Under the pieces are notes generated by a model that was given only the letters and a program-made list of their open reading frames with translations, did no database searches and was not told the DNA's origin. The position numbers and the translations under genes are program-made. Below, in pieces: positions 1 through 13,359 of a stretch of 64,000 bases of DNA (position 1 is its first letter; each line of letters starts with the position of its first letter). The DNA comes from Ursus arctos. Lineage: Eukaryota > Chordata > Mammalia > Carnivora > Ursidae. The stretch spans positions 82,831,256 to 82,895,255 of the forward strand of contig NW_026623056.1 of NCBI RefSeq assembly GCF_023065955.2, read 5' to 3'.

Positions 1-9
1 GCACGTGCG

Positions 10-235
10 TCCAAACTAACAACCGGAGCTCCGGAGCACACACTCGAATTAGACTGAAACCGACAGCTCGGGAGCGCGTGTGTGACCTGACTGGAAACCG
101 GCACTCTGGAGCGCTCACTGGGACTGGATTGATACCAGGAGCTTGGGAGCGCACACGCGCAACCAGACTTGAAAACAGGCGCTCCAGAGAGTGTGCGAAC
201 CACACTGAAACAGGGAGGTTGGGAGTGCGCATGGG
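10..235 (+). repeat. Tandem CpG-rich units in the L1 5' UTR
   Basis: About five to six degenerate units of roughly 38 bp, each built as GACTGAAAC-CGGCAGCTC-GGGAGCGCAC-like. Unit cores sit near 51, 90, 123, 165 and 203. They are far richer in CpG than anything else in the window. Tandem 5' UTR monomers are L1 promoter structures in some mammals; that role here is inference. Confidence 0.7.
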
Positions 236-720
236 TACCGGGGGCGGCTGGCGGTGTTAGAAGCACAAAGGACAGAGACGCGCCGGCCCTGGAAGCAAGG
301 GCTGGGACACCGGCTGCAAGGTTTTTAGCAGCACCGACAGAAACAGAGTTAAAGAGGGCAAGAGAGCTCAGTGGAGAGCTGACTGCAATCTCTCTGTTCT
401 GAGACAGAGGTTGGGATTTGGCCACTGCTGCTCTGACTCTCAGAAGAGCCACAGAAAACTGCCAGGGAAAGCCGCCAGAGAACAAAAGCCTGGAAATACC
501 GGCTCACATTGTGCTCATCCCCATCCCCCCTCGCAGGGGACAGGGCGACTCTACCCAAACAGGGTTGCCTGAGTATCGGCGCGGCAGGCCCCTCCCCCAG
601 AAGGCAGGCTGAAAAATCAAGAAGCCCACATCCCTAAGGTCCCTATAAAACAAGTGCACACTGCCTGGGTCCTGGTTAATAATTTGGGCTCTGGGCATCC
701 CCGCAACCACTCCTCATCAG

Positions 721-1840
721 AATGATGAGGAGGAGAAATACCCCCAGCAAAGAAAAGATAATGAGTCTGTGGCCTCTGCCACAAAACTGATGGATATGGA
801 TATAACCAAATTGTCAGAAATGGAGTTCAGAGTAACAATGGTCAAGATGATGTGTAGACTTGAAAAAAATATTAACGAAAATATTAATGAGAATATAGAA
901 TCTCTAAGGGCGTAAATGAGAGTGAATCCGGCAGAAATTAAAAATGCTATGAATCAAATGCAGTCTAAACTAGACGCTCTGATGGCCAGGGTAAATGAGG
1001 CAGAAGAACGAATTAGTGAACTAGAGGATGGTATGGTAGAAAAGAAAGTTAAAACAGATGGGGCACCTGGGTGGCACAGCGGTTAAGCGTCTGCCTTCGG
1101 CTTAGGGCGTGATCCCGGCGTTCTGGGATCGAGCCCCATATCGGGCTCCTCTGCTATGAGCCTGCTTCTTCCTCTCCCACTCCCCCTGCTTGTGTTCCCT
1201 CTCTCGCTGGCTGTCTCTATCTCTGTCGAATAAATAAATAAAATCTTTAAAAAAAAAAAAACAAAAACAGAAACGTGGCTCAAAAAAATCCATTCTCAAG
1301 AATGTACATTACAGGAGAGTACTGACTCAATGAAACGTTCCAATGTCAGAATCATCAGCATCCCCAAGGGGGTGGAGAAAGAGAGAGGTCTAGGAGAGAT
1401 ATTTGAACAAACCGTAGCTGAAAACTTCCCTAATCTGGCAAAGGAAATAAGCATTCGTGTCCAAGAGGCAGAGAGGACCCCTCCCAAGGTCAATCACAGC
1501 AAACCTACACCATGTCACGTCATAGTGCAATTCGCAAATATCAGATCCAAAGATACAGTATTGAAAGCTGCCAGGGTGAAGAAATTCCTTACGTACACCG
1601 GTAAAAATATCGGAATAACGTCAGACCTGTCTACAGAGACCTGGCAAGATAGGAAGGGTTGGCAGCGTATTTTCAAAGCTCTATCCTAGAAGAACATGCA
1701 GCCAAGGATCCTTTATCCAGCAAGGCTGTCATTCAGAATTGATGGAGAGATAAGGACCTTCCAGGATCGGCAGAAACGGACCGAATTCGTGACCACCAAA
1801 CCAGCCCTACAGGAGATATCAAGGGGGGTTCTATAAAAGT
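721..1840 (+). pseudogene. L1 ORF1 remnant, interrupted by a SINE
   Basis: Coiled-coil part reads NESVASATK, LSEMEFRVTMVKM and ARVNEAEERISELEDG before the SINE at 1060. After it, 1330-1689 reads MKRSNVRIISIPKGVEKERG and FANIRSKDTVLKAARVKKF (RRM and C-terminal domain of the RNA-binding ORF1 protein). A stop at 1687-1689 is followed in frame by NMQPRILYPARLSFRI. There is also an in-frame stop near 912 and a frame change near 760. Not functional. Confidence 0.88.
1060..1263 (+). mobile_element. CAN-SINE inserted in L1 ORF1
   Basis: tRNA-derived head (GGCACCTGGGTGGCACAGCG), C/T-rich body, AATAAATAAATAAAATC and A tail. Flanked by an 8-bp duplication AAAACAGA (1051-1058 and 1264-1271), so it arrived after the L1. 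Confidence 0.92.
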
Positions 1841-1908
1841 AAAAAGGCCCCAAGAGTGATACAGAACAGAAATTTACAATCTATAGAAACAAAGACTTTA
1901 CAGGCAAC

Positions 1909-2600
1909 ATGACATCATTAAAATCATATCTCTCAATAATCACTCTCAATGTGAATGGCCTAAATGCTCCCATAAAACATCACAGGGTTGCAGATTGGAT
2001 AATAAGACATGACCCATCCATTTGCTGTCTACAAGAGACTCATCTTGAACCTAAAGATACATCCAGACTGAAAGTGAAGGGATGGAAAACCATTTTTCAT
2101 GCCAATGGACCTCAAAAGAAAGCCGGGGTAGGAATTCTCATAACAGATTAGATTTTAAACTAAACACTGTAGTTAGAGATACAGAAGGACACTATATTAT
2201 TCTTAAAGGATGTATCCAACAAATGGATAGACAATTATAAATATCTATGCCCCCAACAGCGGAGCAGCTAGATACACAAACTAACTCTTAACCAGAATAA
2301 AAAGACATATAGATAATAATATGTTAATAGTAGGCGACCTCAACACTCCACTATCAGCAATAGACAGATCACCTAAGCAGAAAATCAACAAAGAAACAAG
2401 AGCTTTGAATGACATACTAGACCAGCTGGACCTCATAGATACATACAGAATACTACACCCCAGAACAACAGAATACTCATTCTTTTCGAATGCACATGGA
2501 ACTTTCTCCAGAATAGATCATATACCGGTTCACAAAACAGGTCTCAACTGATACCAAAAGACTGAAATTATTCCCTGCATATTCTCAGACCACAATGCTT
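1909..2600 (+). pseudogene. L1 ORF2 endonuclease domain remnant
   Basis: Starts MTSLKSYLSIITLNVNGLNA. It retains the Asn of LNVNGLNAP and the Glu of CLQETHL, the metal-binding residues of the APE-type endonuclease. A stop at 2149-2151 and a frame change follow; a second frame (2321-2551) reads GDLNTPLSAIDRSPKQK and SRIDHIPVHK. The domain cannot be made as one protein. Confidence 0.88.
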
Positions 2601-4778
2601 TGAAATTGGAACTCAATCACAAGGAAAAATTTGGAAGAAACTCAAACACTTGGAAACTAAGAACCATCCTGCTCAAGAATAACTGGGTAAACCAGGAAAC
2701 TAAAAATCAATTTAAACAACTTATGGAGACCAACGAGAATGAAAACACATCAGTCCAAAACCTATGGGACATTGCAAAGGTGGTCCTAAGGGCAAAATAC
2801 ATAGCCATCCAAGCCTCACTCAAAAGAACAGAAAAATCTAAAAATGCAGTTTTTATATTCTCATCTCAAGAAGCTGGAGCTGGAACAGAAGAACAGGCCT
2901 AACCCATGCATGAGAAAGCAGTTGATCAAGATTAGAGCAATTAGAAACCAGGAGCACAGTACAGCAGATCAACAGAACTAGAAGCTGGTTCTTTGAAAGA
3001 ATAAATACGATCGATAAGCCACTGGTCAGACTTATTCAAAAGAATAGAGAAAGGACCCAAATTAATAAAATTATGAATGAAAGGGGAGAGATCACAACCA
3101 ACACCAATGAAATAGGAAGGATCATTAGAAACTTTTATCAACAGCTTTATGCCAATAAATTAAACAACCTGGAAGAAATGGATGCCTTCCTGGAAACCTA
3201 TAAACTACCAAGACAAACAGGAAGAAATTGATTAAACAGACCAATTAATTATGAAGAGACTGAAGCAGTGATCAAAAACCTCCCCAAAAACAAGACTCCA
3301 GGGCCTGATGGATTCCCTGGGGAATTCTACCAGACATTCAAAGAAGAAATAATACCTATTCTCCTGAAGCTGTTTCAAAAAATAGAAACAGAAGGAAAAC
3401 TACCGAACTCATTCTATGAGGCCAGTATTACCTTGATCCCCAAACCAGGCAAAGACCCCATCAAAAAGGAAAATTACAGACTGATATCCCTGATGAATAT
3501 GGACGCCAAAATTCTCAACAAGATCCCAGCTAATAGGATCCAACAGTACATTAAAAGGATTATCCATCATGACCAAGCGGGATTCATCCCTGAGATGCAA
3601 GGGTGGTTCAACATTTGCAAATTGATCAGTGTGATAAATTATATCAACGAGAAAAGAGTCAAGAACCACATGATCCTCTCAATTGATGCAGAAAAAGCAT
3701 TTGACAAAATACAGCATCCTTTCCTGATTAAAACCCTTCAGAGTGTAGGGCTAGAGGGTACATTTCTCAATTTCATAAAAACCATCTATGAAAAGACTAC
3801 AGGGAATATCATTCTCAATGGGGATAAGCTGAAAGCCTTTCCCTTAAGATCAGGAACACAAGGATGTCCACTCTTGCCATTATTATTCAACATAGTATTA
3901 GAAGTCCTTGCAACAGCAGTCAGACAACAAAAACGGATAAAAGGTATCCAAATCGGCAAAGAAGAAGTCAAACTGTCTCTCTTTGCAGATGACATGGTAC
4001 TCTATTTGGAAAACCCAAAAGACTCCACCCCCAAACTACTAGAACTTATAGAGCAATTCAGTAATGTGGCGGGATACAAAATCAATGCTCAGAAATCAGT
4101 TGCATTTCTATACACAAACAACAAGACTGAAGAAAGAGAAATTAGGGAATCCATTCCATTTACAATAGCACCAAAAATCATACGTTATCTCGGAATTAAC
4201 TTAACCAGAGACATAAAGGATCTATATTCTAGAAACTACAAATCACTCTTGAAAGACATTGAAGAAGACACAAAAAGATGGAAAAATATTCCATGCTCAT
4301 GGATCGGAAGAATAAACATAGTTAAAATGTCTATGCTACCCAGAGCAATCTACACTTTCAATGCCATCCCAATCAAAATACCAATGACATTTTTCAAAGA
4401 GCTGGAACAAACAGCCCTTAAATTTGTGTGGTACCAGAAAAGGTCCCGAATCTCCAAGGAATTGTTGAAAAGGAAAAACAAAGCTGGGGGCATCACAAAT
4501 CATTGCCGGATTTCAAGCTATACTACAAAGCTGTGATCAAAAAGACAGCATGGTACTGGCACAAAAACAGACACATTGACCAATGGAACAGAACAGAGAA
4601 TCCAGAAATGGACCCTTGGCTCTTTGGGCAACTAATCTTTGACAAAGCAGGAAAAAACATCCAGTGGAAAAAAGACAGTCTCTTCAAAAAATGGTGCTGG
4701 GAAAATTGGACAGCTACATGCAAAAGAATGAAACTTGACCACTCTCTCACACGATACACAAAGATAAACTCCAAATAG
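2600..4778 (+). pseudogene. L1 ORF2 reverse transcriptase region, longest surviving ORF
   Basis: The open stretch 3268-4536 (422 codons) covers the reverse transcriptase: [47 protein letters not shown] and the catalytic box FADDMVLYL (FADD codons 3982-3993). A frame change at about 4430-4530 leads to a second frame, with a stop at 4776-4778. Upstream 2600-3267 is broken. An active enzyme is not expected. Confidence 0.9.
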
Positions 4779-5716
4779 ATGAAAGACCTCGATGTGAGAC
4801 AGGAATCCATCAAAATCATAGAGGAGAACATAGGCTGCAACCTCTTTGACATCGGCCACAGCAACTTTTTTCATGACACATCTCCAAAGGCAAGAGAAAC
4901 AAAAGAAAAAATGAACTTGTGGGACTTCATCAAGATAAAAAGCTTCTGCACAGCCAAGGAAACAGTCAAAAAAACTAAGAGGCAGCCCACGGAATGGGAG
5001 AAGATATTTGCAAATGACACTCCAGATAAAAGATTAGTATCCAAGATCTACAAAGAACTACCCGAACTCAATACATGGAAACAAATAATCCAATCAAAAA
5101 ATGGGCAGAAGATATGAACAGACACTTTTCCAAAGAAGACATACAAATGGCTAACAGACACATGAAAAAATGTTCAAAATCATTAGCTATCAGGGAAATT
5201 CAAATCAAAACCACATTGAGATACCACCTTACACCAGTTAGAATGGCAAAAATTGACAAGACAGGAAACAACAAATGTTGGAGAGGATGTGGACAAAGGG
5301 GATCCCTCTTGCACTGTTGGTGGGAATGCAAGTTGGTACAGCCACTCTGGAAAACAGCGTGGAGGTCCCTTAAACAGTTAAAAATTGAGCTACCCTATGA
5401 TCCAGACATTGCACTACTGGGTATTTACCCCAAAGATACAGATGTAGTGAAGAGAAGGGCCATATGTACCCCAATGTTCATAGCAGCATCGTCCACAATA
5501 GCTAAATCGTGGAAGGAGCCGAGATGCCCTTCAACAGATGACTGGATTAAGAAGATGTGGTCCATATATACAATGGAATATTACTCAGCCATCAAAAAGA
5601 ACAATTTCACAACATTTGCAGCAACATGGACGGGACTGGAGGAGATAATGCTAAGTGAAATAAGTCAAGCAGAGAAAGACAATTATCATATGGTTTCACT
5701 CATTTATGGAACATAA
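4779..5716 (+). pseudogene. L1 ORF2 C-terminal region remnant
   Basis: Contains [12 protein letters not shown] and RQPTEWEKIFAN in one frame, then after a frame change near 5075-5117 [38 protein letters not shown] (Cys-rich motif) and [16 protein letters not shown]. The true ORF2 end is at about 5716. The same C-terminal stretch appears antisense in the truncated L1 at 46.9-48.7 kb. Confidence 0.88.
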
Positions 5717-6004
5717 GAAATAGGAAGATCAGTAGGAGAAGAAACGGAAGAATGAAGGGGGGATAAACAGAAGGGGAAATGAACCACGAGAGACTATGGA
5801 CTCTGGGAAACAAACTGAGGGCTTCAGAGGGGAGGCGGGTGGGGGATTGGGATAGGCTGGTGATGGGTATTAAGGAGGGCACGTATTGCATGGTGCACTG
5901 GGTGTTATATGCAAGTAACGAATCATGGAACATTACATCAAAAACTAGGGATGTACTGTACGGTGACTAACATAATAAAAAATTATTAAAAAAATAAAAA
6001 CCTT

Positions 6005-6200
6005 CCTTTTTATTTTTGACTGTTTACTATGTGGCAGGCACGATGTTAATTAAGCACTGTATACGCATTTCTATTTCACCTTTGAAATACCCCTCAGAGG
6101 GAGGTATTGTTTAGCATCTCTATTTTAAATTAAGACAAAAAAATGTACAAAATTTTCTCAAGGCCATAAAGCTAGAAAGGAAACCAGGACCTGAGCTCAG
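6005..6200 (-). repeat. MIR fragment, antisense
   Basis: Reads TTTACTATGTGGCAGGCACG, then a degenerate antisense MIR core (AAGGCCATAAAGCTAG...CCTGAGCTCAGG). Directly follows the L1 tail. Old and diverged. Confidence 0.6.
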
Positions 6201-6213
6201 GTGTAACGAGCAG

Positions 6214-6231
6214 CCCCCCCCCCCCCCCCCC
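6214..6231. repeat. (C)18 homopolymer
   Basis: Uninterrupted run of 18 C on the plus strand, i.e. 18 G in the SYNJ1 pre-mRNA. The exact length is likely uncertain in any assembly. Confidence 0.9.
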
Positions 6232-6676
6232 GCCGGGCAATGTGGCCTCAGTCGCAGCCGGGGATGGTGTGGAACCTCATGAGGAGATGGAGGTACACAT
6301 ACACGGAACAACTGAGACATTTAAGCAAATCCACACCCTAAGATTGCTTTTTTTTTCAAACACAGAGGTAAAAACTCTTGGATGACTAACTCAATGTGCT
6401 AAATTGGATACATTCGGAGAGACACTGGTGAGACATCTATTGTCTATTTTCCTAAGTTTGCAATGGAGGCTCTAAGCCCCTGTAGTTCTTACTTTCAGCA
6501 CAAGTTATTATTGCAATCACAAAATCCTGACTTACTTTCCCTATTCTGATGGCATTAAACAATACATAAAGTGCTTGTGGGAAGTGTGCTGGCAAAGTCA
6601 GTGAAGAGCAACTTCCCCTTTAGGAAAAAAGAATGGGTAACCTCTAGGTGTGTCTGTATATCTGTATCCTACAGAC

Positions 6677-6863
6677 ATTTTATTTATTTATTTGAGAGAG
6701 AGAGAGAGAGAGAGAGAATGCAAATGAGCAGAGGGGGAGAGGGAGAAGGAGAGCAGGAATCTAAGCAGACTCCTTGCTCAGCGTGGAGCCATGACCCTGA
6801 GACCACAACCTGAGCCGAAATCAAGAGTTGGACACTCAACCAACAGAGCCGCCCAGGTACCCC
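6677..6863 (-). mobile_element. CAN-SINE, older subfamily
   Basis: Minus-strand copy: TTTATTTATTTATTTGAGAG with a (GA)n tract, CAGCGTGGAGCC, GAGCCGAAATCAAGAGTTGG and head GCCCAGGTACCCC. Short ACAGAC duplication at both ends. Same sense as SYNJ1. Confidence 0.88.
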
Positions 6864-7529
6864 ATCACAGACCCTTTAATGTGGAGTGTGATGTTACATG
6901 GAGTAAAGGACTTTTAGGGAGGATATTAACTACACAGCCCCAACAGGAGAGACAAAAATTTCTGTCTGAGTAATGCTCTGACCATTTCTTACTAGGAATT
7001 AGAAGCAGTTTCATCAGAAGCAGTCCCTGCACGTCTCCCGACGGTACTGGCTCCCGGTTCCCACTCCTCAGCGAGGGGCCCCCCCAAAGTCCCAGGCACC
7101 ACTGGACAAGCCACTGGTTCTGGTTTCCATCTTCTTTTATTACTTACTTGCTAGATCCCAGAGCAAATTTTCATTTGGGTAAATATTAGAATAATTACAT
7201 GTATAAGAGAACACAGGCTAAACACAGAAAACCACAGATTGACAAGGAAGGGAAAAGCCCTGGGGCGCCATCTGTGCCTACTTTTCCTACCTTCAGAACC
7301 AGTTTTAGTATACAGACTCTTACCATAAATGTTCTCCCTGCAATCCAGTTTTAAAATCCTTCTTCTTAAAGGATGACTTTCTATCCTCACTAATTACTCA
7401 GATAATACCTTAAAAAGCTGCCCAACACACTGCCCTCTCATAAACTTTGAGATTCTAAGTTATTTAATGACCATGATTACTGAAGTACATCACTTTTGTT
7501 CAAATAATAAAATATATTTTGTCATTTTT

Positions 7530-7707
7530 TAAAAATATGTTATTTATTTATGTGACAGCCAGCGCGAGAGAGAACACAGCAGGGGAGTGGGAGGGGAAGA
7601 AGCAGGCTCCCAGCGGAGGAGCCCGATGTGGGACTCGATCCCGGAACGCCGGGGTCACGCCCTGAGCCGAAGGCAGATGGTTAACGACTGCGCTACCCAG
7701 GCGCCCC
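7530..7707 (-). mobile_element. CAN-SINE
   Basis: Minus-strand copy ending CGCTACCCAGGCGCCCC, flanked by a duplication ATATTTTGTCATTTTT-like at 7512-7529 and 7708-7723. It lies 196 nt below the last visible SYNJ1 exon. Confidence 0.92.
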
Positions 7708-7714
7708 ATATTTC

Positions 7715-7903
7715 GTCATTTTTGAAGAGTATGCTAAATGTTATCGTTGAAAGGTACCCTGGAGGTCATCAAGAGCCATTCCCTCATTTTAGAGTTGAGG
7801 AAATTAGGCCCTGACACGTGATCCTCCAAGAAAACACACCTGACTGAGAGCACACTGGGATCTAGAACCCAAGCCTGCTGGCCCCCCGCTAGGTGTTGCC
7901 TAC
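7715..7903. repeat. Probable MIR-like relic next to SYNJ1 exon
   Basis: CCCTCATTTTAGAGTTGAGGAAATTAGGCCCTGA resembles the antisense MIR core. It abuts the donor of the exon at 7904-7974. Weak evidence only. Confidence 0.4.
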
Positions 7904-7974
7904 CGGTCTGGCTGCACTGTATCCCGCAGGTCCTGGGCCTGTGAGTCCTGCCTGAGGTGAAGGTTGACTGCGTC
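7904..7974 (-). CDS. SYNJ1: SYNJ1 coding exon (window exon 26), last exon in window
   Basis: 71-nt exon completing Gly and reading [20 protein letters not shown] then ARP, leaving in phase 0 at CCG|GTAGGC. Acceptor TTGTTTCAG. The expected continuation of the proline-rich tail was not found between this exon and position 1, so the remaining C-terminal exons lie outside the window. Confidence 0.92.
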
Positions 7975-8133
7975 CTGAAACAAAGACAACATACCATGTA
8001 TTTAGGTTTTTTGGGAGTTTTTTGTTTTTTGTTTTTTTTTTTTTAAGAAAGAAATAAGAAACCATGTACTCATATCCCGAGTGTCTACATGGTCCAGTTT
8101 TAAGGTTAAGCAGCTAAATTCGAGTGTTTTTAC

Positions 8134-8172
8134 CTATGTTATCCTTCCGTGTTGTTCCAGGGCTTTTGGGTG
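8134..8172 (-). CDS. SYNJ1: SYNJ1 small in-frame exon (window exon 25), proline-rich tail
   Basis: 39-nt exon, phase 1-1: completes Ala, reads PKSPGTTRKDNI, one base of Gly. Acceptor CTGCTTCAAAG, donor TAG|GTAAAA. SPG/TPG-like sites suggest proline-directed phosphorylation. Together with the two preceding exons it makes a 126-nt block that can vary without frameshift. Confidence 0.9.
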   Translation of the reverse strand, partial: HPKALEQHGRIT

Positions 8173-9444
8173 CTTTGAAGCAGGAAGGGGAAAAAAATGA
8201 GTCATAAGTAAACAATCAAGCAACACTGCATAACATCAGCTGGCTGTACTGTTTCATTACCAGCACAAATGGGGGCATGAGATGGGAACCAAGAGTACAT
8301 TGCTTTGGATAATGATGAAGGCTATTATCTGTCCTGAAGGAAATGCCCCAAAAGAGAGAAAAATTAGAATACTCAGAGTGACATGTATGAGAGACAACTT
8401 AGGCCTCAGTCTGGTATCTCACTCACAGGGTGATTTCTAAGGTGACCTTCCCAACAGAGTTCTCTCCTGTGAACCATGAAGACATTAGGTCAGCTTGTGT
8501 GAATGGTCACAAGACGTTACCCTACTGCCTCTCAGAGCTTGGCAGACAAACTGCTCCCCAGCAAACAGAGCATTTTCCAAGTTACACCAGGGACTCCTAA
8601 CAACCTGTATTAGAGCTTCATGCTGTAGATATCACCATGGATAAAGTGAATCTTACAATCTTACAGTGAGGTATTTTAGATTTCTACAACAAAATCCTGT
8701 GAATAAAGTAGAAGCCAGGCACATCTTACAACTAAGTATTTGCCTTATGGAAGATAGTGTTAATGTGCGGTTCAAATTCACTACAAAGGTAATGGACAAA
8801 TGAAATGAAATAAATCACTTTGGGGGTCAAAAGGAGCAGGGGGGACTATTATGGGTGGTATTTCAAATTTATTCTTTTTTAAAGGAAATTCAAGTGCAAT
8901 TGTCATATTAAATACATCAGCCCTTTGATAACTATAATCTTAACGAATGGCTTTTAGTCTTAATGGTCTTTTAAGCAAATTAGTTCAGTATCATTATACA
9001 TAAAAAATTTATGTTATTTGAAATCACCCACAAAATAGTTACTCTTGGACTTGAATTAACAGAGTTTAATGATAATTATTAATTTTTAAAACTTCAGAGT
9101 TGTTATGGTACATTTCTAAACATTTGACTTATTCTGAAAAGAATTTTGAGAGGCATTCTTCTTAAAATAACATTGTATAGTAATTCCACATCCTAAGAAA
9201 TACATATAAAACAGTGCAATACAACAGAAGAATCGCAGGGAAATTACATGGGTAACCCGTTAGAAACGACCCACAACATAGAATGAAAAGAGAAAAAGTA
9301 CAAGGTTACACGGTGTACATAGGAGGGGTGGGGAAGTTTACAGGCAGACTAAGGACAGATTTAGTGTGCCTTTAACACACTGGGGGAGCTGACATTTAGA
9401 AGTGATATGAGAGGTCCGTTTCTATGATGTAGAAGTCTTGTTAC
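8173..9444. other. SYNJ1 intron, no recognised element
   Basis: AT-rich intron between two small exons. I see no repeat, RNA gene or conserved ORF. Confidence 0.6.
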
Positions 9445-9492
9445 CTTCCATCTCTCGCCTAGCTGCCCCAGGACTGGGAGGGGCTCCAACAC
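9445..9492 (-). CDS. SYNJ1: SYNJ1 small in-frame exon (window exon 24), proline-rich tail
   Basis: 48-nt exon, phase 1-1, reading (G)VGAPPSPGAARREME plus one base. Acceptor TTCTCTGAAAAG, donor AAG|GTAACA. It fits the synaptojanin-1 segment GAPPSPG...RREMEAPKSPG. Inclusion or skipping keeps the frame. Confidence 0.9.
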
Positions 9493-11186
9493 CTTTTCAG
9501 AGAAAGAACAGAAGCCGTATATTGTTCAGGGCCCACAGGACAGAATGAAAGGCAGGCACACAAAACAATTTCTGTGTTCAACTGACTTTTGCAAAAAGGT
9601 GCTGTTACTGCTTTACATTTCTTCAAAGATACCAATACAAACCAAAGTGACTTTAGATGCCTAGCCCAAACCCCAGTCCTCCCTTTCCTCAAACAGGACA
9701 GAAAGGGGATGACAATTTTCTTTTTACATCAGATTACGAGCTGTAGGGAATTTTAAAATATCTCAAAGAAAGCCTTGGCTTTATGATCAACTCATTATAT
9801 ACCCAGTTAAATCACTAATAAAAGCTGTAATATTTGACGGTCAAAAAGGAAAAAGAAATCATAGTTTCAATTTCATTTTAAATTTCTATGAGACTATATT
9901 AGTTTCTTAGAAGTTGGTTTTTGATGCATTATTTTAAGAAAACTCTAAAGGTACTGTAATGACTTTCTCTAAGTTACTGCCTTAAAGGAGCTATTGGTTT
10001 ATAGGGTTCAAAAAATAAGGTGCAAACACCACCTACAAAAGAATTATGAAAAGAAGCAGTTTTTAAAAATTAAGTCAGATTTCTAAGTTTGATAGAACTT
10101 TTCATAAATTCATTTAAAAATGCGTTTTCTGCAGGTTGTTTTCCTAATTAAAGGAAGAGGATACATAGACATTATATAAAAATATAAATAAAAGCAGGAG
10201 TTTGAGATGGGAAAAATTAATGGTTTTTGTAAGTCAATGGAAAAATTATCATCCAGCAGCATTCTGCAGAAGCTGTCAGGCTGAAATACTTGAGCTATAC
10301 TTTTTATACAAAGTCCTTAAAATCTACAAGCAGAGACAACCTGTGATAACATGTGAATCGGTCAGCAATGGCATTAGGCAGCCGGAGCAGAAACAGAACA
10401 GACACATGTGTAGTGAGTGAGCCTTCACAGTATTAACAGTGGATTTGTAAAGGCTCTTCTATAGAACTATGGTAACCTGCCTCATCCTCTCCTGAGAATT
10501 AGGTTAAATGAACTTGTCAAATACATACCCCCAACTGACTTTTGTAAGAAATTTTCAGGTAAACCAAAGTGCACTTTTTAAAAAAGTGACCCATTTGTTA
10601 ATAAAAATTTCCTTATTGAAAAAAATAAAATCATTCTCATGTTTAAAAAAAAGTGAAGCATGAGTTTAATGACAAATTATGATAAAGCCATGTAAAATGA
10701 AACATATATTTCAGATAATTATAGCTTTAAGCTGCATTCCTAGGAAATTTTACTAATTACTAGATTTGCTAAGTTTCTAGAAAAGGAAAGTACTACAGCA
10801 TCTCTAACCAAATACTTGGAAAATGTTCTATATTTACTCTACCTGAATTCCATTTGAAATTAAGGTGATTTGGGGGAATTAAATCTGTGTAACCAAACTA
10901 ACTGTATTTATTAAGAAAAAGTGTATCAGTCCTTGATGAGTAATTCAACTATGTCTACCTGGAGAACGGAAGCCTTTATCAGTTCTACTCACTAATACAA
11001 CTAAACTCTAATCTTTTACTTAACAGGAATATAATGGAAGTTTGGAGCTATTTTTAACATGGAGTATAAATATTATTCACTTTGGCTTTTATCAAACAAG
11101 TCTAAAATGTCTTTTCATTGCAGGAATCAAACTCTAAAACATGAATGAACCAAGATGCATATATTATAACAAATAAAAATGGTTAC
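9493..11186. other. SYNJ1 intron, no recognised element
   Basis: About 1.7 kb of AT-rich intron between the 48-nt and 39-nt exons. No repeat family recognised. Confidence 0.6.
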
Positions 11187-11225
11187 CTCCGAATTCTTTT
11201 CTAGCAGGTGCAGGACTCCTAGCCC
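11187..11225 (-). CDS. SYNJ1: SYNJ1 small in-frame exon (window exon 23), proline-rich tail
   Basis: 39-nt exon, phase 1 on both sides: two bases of Gly, ARSPAPARKEFG, then one base of Gly. Acceptor AACTATAAG, donor GAG|GTAACC. Skipping it would remove 13 residues without breaking the frame. It is the first of three consecutive small symmetric exons. Confidence 0.9.
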
Positions 11226-13027
<1,802 letters not shown>

Positions 13028-13359
13028 TTATTAAAATTACCACCATTTTCACTTTCTCAGAGATTGTTTTTACCAATCCAGGTTTCAAGGGGTTCAATAC
13101 ACAAAATAAACACGTTAACATTATGACACTGCGAACCTGCAGAGGTTAAGCATGTAGACATATATACAAAATTTGTATGTACAGAAGTAGGATCAGTGCA
13201 AACACCCTTAGCAGAAAATGTAATTAAAGATAACGTATTACCTCAGAGCATCAGGATGCCAGTGGTGACTAACACCTGGAGCTGGGTTGACACAAGGCTT
13301 TCCATATTCCACCGAGCAGCTATCTCAGGGCCGGCTGACTCAAAAGTTTACTGCTCTCC

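Larger units (their letters stand above)
1..6000 (+). mobile_element. Near full-length, inactive LINE-1 (carnivore type), antisense to SYNJ1
   Basis: An L1 with 5' UTR (1 to ~720), ORF1 (~721-1840), short spacer, ORF2 (1909-5716), 3' UTR and A-rich tail with AATAAAA ending at about 6000. It lies in a SYNJ1 intron in the orientation opposite to the gene. Both ORFs are broken by stops and frame changes, and ORF1 also carries a SINE. The 5' end may extend upstream of position 1, so neither true length nor target-site duplication can be read. Confidence 0.95.

Noticed and set aside
7021..7110. GC-rich stretch (CCCGACGG...GGGGCCCCCCC) as a further proline-rich SYNJ1 exon
   Set aside because: Minus-strand frames give no expected residues (the next segment should follow ARP) and there are no matching splice sites.
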